From Vanessa cardui (lineage: Eukaryota > Arthropoda > Insecta > Lepidoptera > Nymphalidae), in assembly GCF_905220365.1 (NCBI RefSeq), contig NC_061126.1, positions 10,664,001 to 10,728,000 of the forward strand: 64,000 bases of DNA, read 5' to 3'. Of this stretch, positions 59,700 to 64,000 are shown piece by piece. The notes under the pieces were generated by a model. It was not told the origin of the DNA and made no database searches. It saw only the letters and a program-made list of their open reading frames with translations. The translations under genes and the position numbers were made by a program. Numbering within the stretch: the stretch's first letter is position 1; each line of letters starts with the position of its first letter.

Positions 59700-61097
59700 A
59701 GTTGGAATAAAAAATGTAAATGATAGGAGTCGTCGCTACTATAATAGTTCACCAATCACTTAATAAGAAATGAAACCCGAATAATAGCAAGAAAACGCAT
59801 TTTTTTTTCCTAGCAAGCAATATCAATTTTCCACTTTAAAAATGTATTTGATTACTTCCTAGAAACACATTACTAAAGAAAAAAGAACAATAAATTAATG
59901 AATAATTAAAGTTAATAACTTTCAATACACGTTTGTAGGGTTCTTATTAAAAAATCTCATTAAGACTAAAGCATCGTTATCGATAGAAAAGTAAATTTTC
60001 TGCAAAAACCCATTTTTCGCTCCATTACTTCTACTATCAAAGGTCAACGCACGGAAGCCCTTCAGGGGCTACTGATTTCACCCGCTTCTCGTTTAACACC
60101 TGATTACTTTGACGCCGAAGTTATTATGATACAATTTTATACGTAAATATTAATTGTTCATCCGCTAACATCGAATCTTACGAGTACCCAAACGAACGAT
60201 TAGGTTTGATTTTCACCAACTTATATGCATTTTATTATATCTACAATGATTATACATTAGTTATTAAATCTCCAATGCATTTTTTTTTTAAATCTGAAAT
60301 GTAAATTTTTAAAACGAAACTATAAATATTTGCAAAAAAAAAATAATCCTTAATATTCAATAGGTACAAGTAGCTGTATAGAATTTTATCACCTTTTCTC
60401 ACAACTCCACCAATACGACCAGTCGTTACCGTCAATGTATCATTCTGAAGACGAAATAACATTTGGGATTATACCAATCCTTACCATGAGGGTATGACTA
60501 ACAATATATTGCCCATGGGACATCTTCATCAAACCTACGGAACCTATTAATTTCGCTGTACCCTCTTTGATTAAAATGCCACAAAGCAAATAACGCCATT
60601 CAAAACGAATATAACTGTGAAGGTCAAACCACTCTTTTAAAATGCTATAGCGGAATATGAAACACAAACAAATGAATGTGTTTAAAAAAAATAAATTGAA
60701 ATACTAAAAAGGTTTTAATATCTTTATTAAATTATGTAGTAATAAAATAAAAGTTAAAAAATAGGTACAATATTAAATACATTTACTTATGTTTATTTCT
60801 TATTAGTTTGCTTACGAAACTCAAAAATATAACAATACAACGTTTGTTATAGGAAGCTGCAAAAGAAACACACCCCCTCATATTTCCCCATATTTTGTAT
60901 GTAAACAATCATCTGTCCCCTACACTTGACACAACTCGCTACTACTCGCTTCGAACATTTTCTTCCATAATCAAGAGCTTTCAATGGAGGGCATTCAGAT
61001 TAAAACTGAGCGTTTGTTTTATTTTTATTAAGTATTACAATACGTTGCACTATAAAGTTAATCATTATCAAATTCCTATATGTTTATTGAATACTAA
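59700..61097. other. Unique stretch
   Basis: No gene or repeat recognised. A small hairpin-forming, C+G-raised patch lies at 60045-60115. Confidence 0.45.
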
Positions 61098-61250
61098 TCT
61101 ATAATCTTATTATAGACGAATGTCTATTTGAGTATCTAGTATTCTTTCACGGACAAACTGCTAAACTAACTTTGATTTAATTATTATAGAGTAAGATTGT
61201 ACTCCAATGGAATTAATAGGCTACTTTTAAAGGCGCAACTGATGACGACT
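61098..61250 (+). mobile_element. Decayed Lep1-like Helitron
   Basis: A|TCTATAATCTTATTATAGAC at the 5' end (61097/61098), then 'gaatgtctatttgag', 'tttcacggacaaactgctaa' and 'ggctacttttaaagg' follow the order of 18546-18740. The 3' hairpin and CTAG are lost. Confidence 0.55.
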
Positions 61251-61709
61251 AAACACTAAAACATGAGAGAAGCTGCGAACGATATCCACAATAAATGTGC
61301 TATCTAGTCTAGTAACATAAAAATGAGTATACTGAGTATGTATTATGCGACTATATATTTTCCATTGTAAGGTTTTACAAAAATGAAAGAAAAAAACATC
61401 AAACCGCTATTTCCTATGACAATGATCATACGTTCCTTCTTAAGGAGCGCAAAAGCGAAGCTTGTATAAATATTGGTGGCGCTTTGAGGCTAAGTGCCGC
61501 TTTTGTCTCGGCAATAAAAGAATAACACTCATTTATAGGAACAATGAAACATCTACCACTATTCTTTGCTGTAGGAAATTCTTAGTAAACAGCGAACGAA
61601 AGGAAATAGACAGGAGATGGATTAAGATTTGTTATTCATCGTCTTAAAATAAAATTGTCTGTCTGATGACTGTCTGGTTTCACGGTTTGCAGCTCGTGCA
61701 ATGATATTC
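61251..61709. other. Unique stretch
   Basis: A 61-codon frame (61462-61647) has balanced composition and several Cys and Trp residues but no known motif, so I do not call a gene. Confidence 0.4.
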
Positions 61710-61996
61710 TAATAAACAGATATGTTATATCCATACTAAACAACAGAAAAAAGTATACCGCGCCGGGGACCGTTTATTTTAGTTTTTTTTTACATTTCGT
61801 TAAAAGTAAAAATGATAGCTTGATAAAAACAATAAGTAAAAGGGATAACTAGATGTTTTAATTACGCAAAACGTATTACTACGTAATTGTGATGTATTAT
61901 AACGTATTACTACGTAAAACGACTAAAGGCAAACGTCCCAATTAGGACGTTTTCTAGTCTTCACTTTTTGCGCGTTAATAACATATCTGTTTACTA
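61710..61996. mobile_element. Candidate MITE with 19-bp inverted ends
   Basis: 61710-61728 and 61978-61996 are reverse complements over 19 bp with one mismatch (core AACATATCTGTTTA). The interior holds a direct repeat of the 17-mer AACGTATTACTACGTAA (61870-61886 and 61901-61917, 31-bp period) and an 8-bp-stem hairpin AAACGTCC/GGACGTTT (61931-61952). No target duplication or coding sequence seen; class unknown. Confidence 0.45.
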
Positions 61997-64000
61997 AAAC
62001 ATCATTGAGCTCTTGTAAACCATTCGGTTTTAGATGAAATGATTTTGTTAATTTTAATCGATTTTACGTTAAGCTGGTATCTTCATTCGATATTAATTAC
62101 ACGTTTAATTCTCAGTAGAAGTAAGCAACTAGTGTTGTGAGCAGAGTCCCATTCATCCATAGACATGTACCTGAACTCTTCTTGGTTTCGTAAAAGGTAA
62201 AAACAATATTGTTTTGTGTTATTTCTAGCTGATTAGGCTATTTAATATCAATTTTTATTCAATCTAAATCTAGAAGGATTTTTTTTATAATACTTATATT
62301 CAGATATACGGCTATTGTATATTTAGAATGAAACCTCGTTAGCTCAGATTAACTTAAAAATAAATAGTCAGTAAAAAAGTGCACAACATGTGTTTTACTT
62401 GATTTAAAATGTCTAGAAAACGGTATTGATCATAACGATAGTTAAATAATTTATTATCATTTAATGAATATAATTGAAAAGAATGTATCCTTAAACGTTA
62501 AGGTCGTATTTAAAGGATTAAAATAAAAAATCATAAAACTGTCAACATAATCTTTACCCAACGTATAAATTTTTAACAACTTCGATTATGTGCGTAATAT
62601 TTTGTCACCGCATTAAAGTTTCATTTCGCATCCAGTATCGCATCTGCATACCTACCAATTGACGAAGCCATCGCCTTATAAGTCGTTAAATTTGAGTTGG
62701 GTTGAGTTCATAACTTGTCGGTTTATATCTTTTAAGCCTTGGCAACTTTGAGAAAACCGCGACGTATATTATAGAATCATAGAATATTCAACTAGAACTG
62801 GTATTATGTTTTAATATGAATTTTAGATGTCAATAGTATTTCATACAATATTTTTAAATAAAAACTACTTATTTTCAAAATCAAGTCATATCAAAAAAAA
62901 TATTTTTGTTTCGAAATATAATACCAATAATTTTTATTGTGTAATCAGTTGTGTTACATTGATTTTAATTAAATTATTTATTTTACGTTGTTTTATACGT
63001 TGCGTTATTTTAATTTTCTTTATTAATAAAAAATCTCAACGTATTAGAATCATTTGGACAACTCCAGTATGTTATATGTCATAGAATTTAATACGATCAA
63101 AGTGAAGGAAATTTCCCCTACACCTAATATGATAAATTTTATTATCCTAAAAAACACAAAATCAGCCGGCAGTTCTGCGGGAAACGCGATTCAATTTCCC
63201 ATCACAACCCATTAACAACTTCTACGAACACAAAACATGAACGTAAAGTTATATCATATCATAATAGGTGTGATCGTGCCCTCAAACATCGTTTCAGGGG
63301 CACTTAAAGCTAACTTTCCAATAAACTTAATATTTTTATGTGACGGCTCGGCTGTAAAAAGTTTTGATCTGACGTTTGTTGGGTTATTTCGCAGAAGAAC
63401 GCATTTAGGCTATGATTGTTATTATTCCGTTGAACATTCTTAAGCAATGACTGTCCGTCTACATTGTTGAGGATATTATTCGCAGATAAAATAACCTTGA
63501 AAAGTTTTATCACCGATAAATTAGTCACTAAAATCAGTCTCAACCATAGATTATAAAATTAAAAACAAAAGACAACATGTAAAACTATTTTCAATCGACG
63601 TAAATATTAAAAATAAATCCTGATTGAAAAACGGACGCTGATAAAAATGCAAAACATTTTGCATACCACACTTCAAAGTGAAATAATCACCCTAACACAA
63701 CTTGATTCGGGCCAACAATAAACAAAGCTAAAACAAAAACAAACTATGGAACGCTCAGTTGACTAATAACACTATACTAAAGGGCCATCGGTTCTCAAGT
63801 GTGGGTGAAATTGAGGGGGGGTTTTGAGTAAAACAAAAGACGTATAGAATCGGAATAAATTATAGCGTACACGGTTCGTATTGAGGTAAAGGGAGCAGTC
63901 TGTCTTTTTATTGCTATGCGTTTCGTGTTTATTGGAAGGGTTGAAACGCATTTTAACCCTTCGCATCCAACTAGCTCAAAGTGTACGAATGAGTAACGAT
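61997..64000. other. Unique stretch
   Basis: No gene or known repeat. A hairpin with one bulge lies at 63276-63303 (GTGCCC with GGGCAC outer stem). Frames of 64-85 codons are motif-free. Confidence 0.45.

Noticed and set aside
1..64000. CRISPR arrays, operons, bacterial genes, viral insertions
   Set aside because: No regularly spaced repeats, ribosome-binding sites, dense ORFs or viral protein matches seen.
1..64000. Known insect miRNAs (let-7, bantam, miR-10, iab-4, miR-193, miR-2788)
   Set aside because: I looked by eye for the mature sequences or close variants and saw none; a proper search would be needed for completeness.

Overview
This 64 kb window looks like nuclear DNA from a ditrysian lepidopteran, most likely a butterfly. 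The evidence is a strongly A+T-rich composition and several interspersed repeat families that I recognise as typical of Lepidoptera. These are a tRNA-derived SINE (A box TGGCCCAGTGG, B box GGTTCAAACCC, tail of TTG or TTACTTTT units), a second tRNA-headed SINE, short non-autonomous Helitrons with A|TC...CTAG|T boundaries, 3' ends of Jockey-like LINEs, and two abundant elements of unclear class (families B and C here). No species can be fixed from the sequence alone; a nymphalid is an inference from the SINE type.

I find no intact protein-coding gene, tRNA, rRNA or recognisable miRNA. The longest open frames (117-153 codons) are either inside repeats or A+T-rich frames without domains. The only protein-like sequences are two short fragments: a plus-strand LINE reverse-transcriptase C-terminus with a nonsense codon (20721-20862), and a minus-strand open stretch ending in a stop (17636-17763) that is probably LINE-derived but could be a terminal exon. 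The window is therefore either a large intron or an intergenic desert.

Layout. 0-5 kb: one Helitron, a polyT-rich repeat, a minus-strand Helitron, and a striking 600-bp foldback element whose 225-bp arms are about 98% identical. 5-9 kb: unique sequence with moderate-GC islands. 9-14.5 kb: four SINE copies, one with a perfect 12-bp target duplication. 14.5-28.5 kb: mostly unique DNA with LINE tails, one clean Helitron and family B. 28.5-38.8 kb: densest repeat zone, with Helitrons, SINEs with 15-bp and 9-bp target duplications, family B copies, and a CpG-rich promoter-like island near 30.7 kb. 38.8-54.8 kb: scattered SINE, Helitron and family B/C fragments and a compact terminal-inverted-repeat element at 44.7 kb. 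54.8-64 kb: mostly unique, with decayed fragments and a candidate MITE at 61.7-62.0 kb.

Nothing here amounts to a multi-gene system. The most interesting signals are the near-perfect foldback, two plus-strand AG|GTAA junctions with pyrimidine tracts that resemble recursive splice sites, the open 3' coding fragment at 17.7 kb, and the promoter-like island at 30.7 kb.
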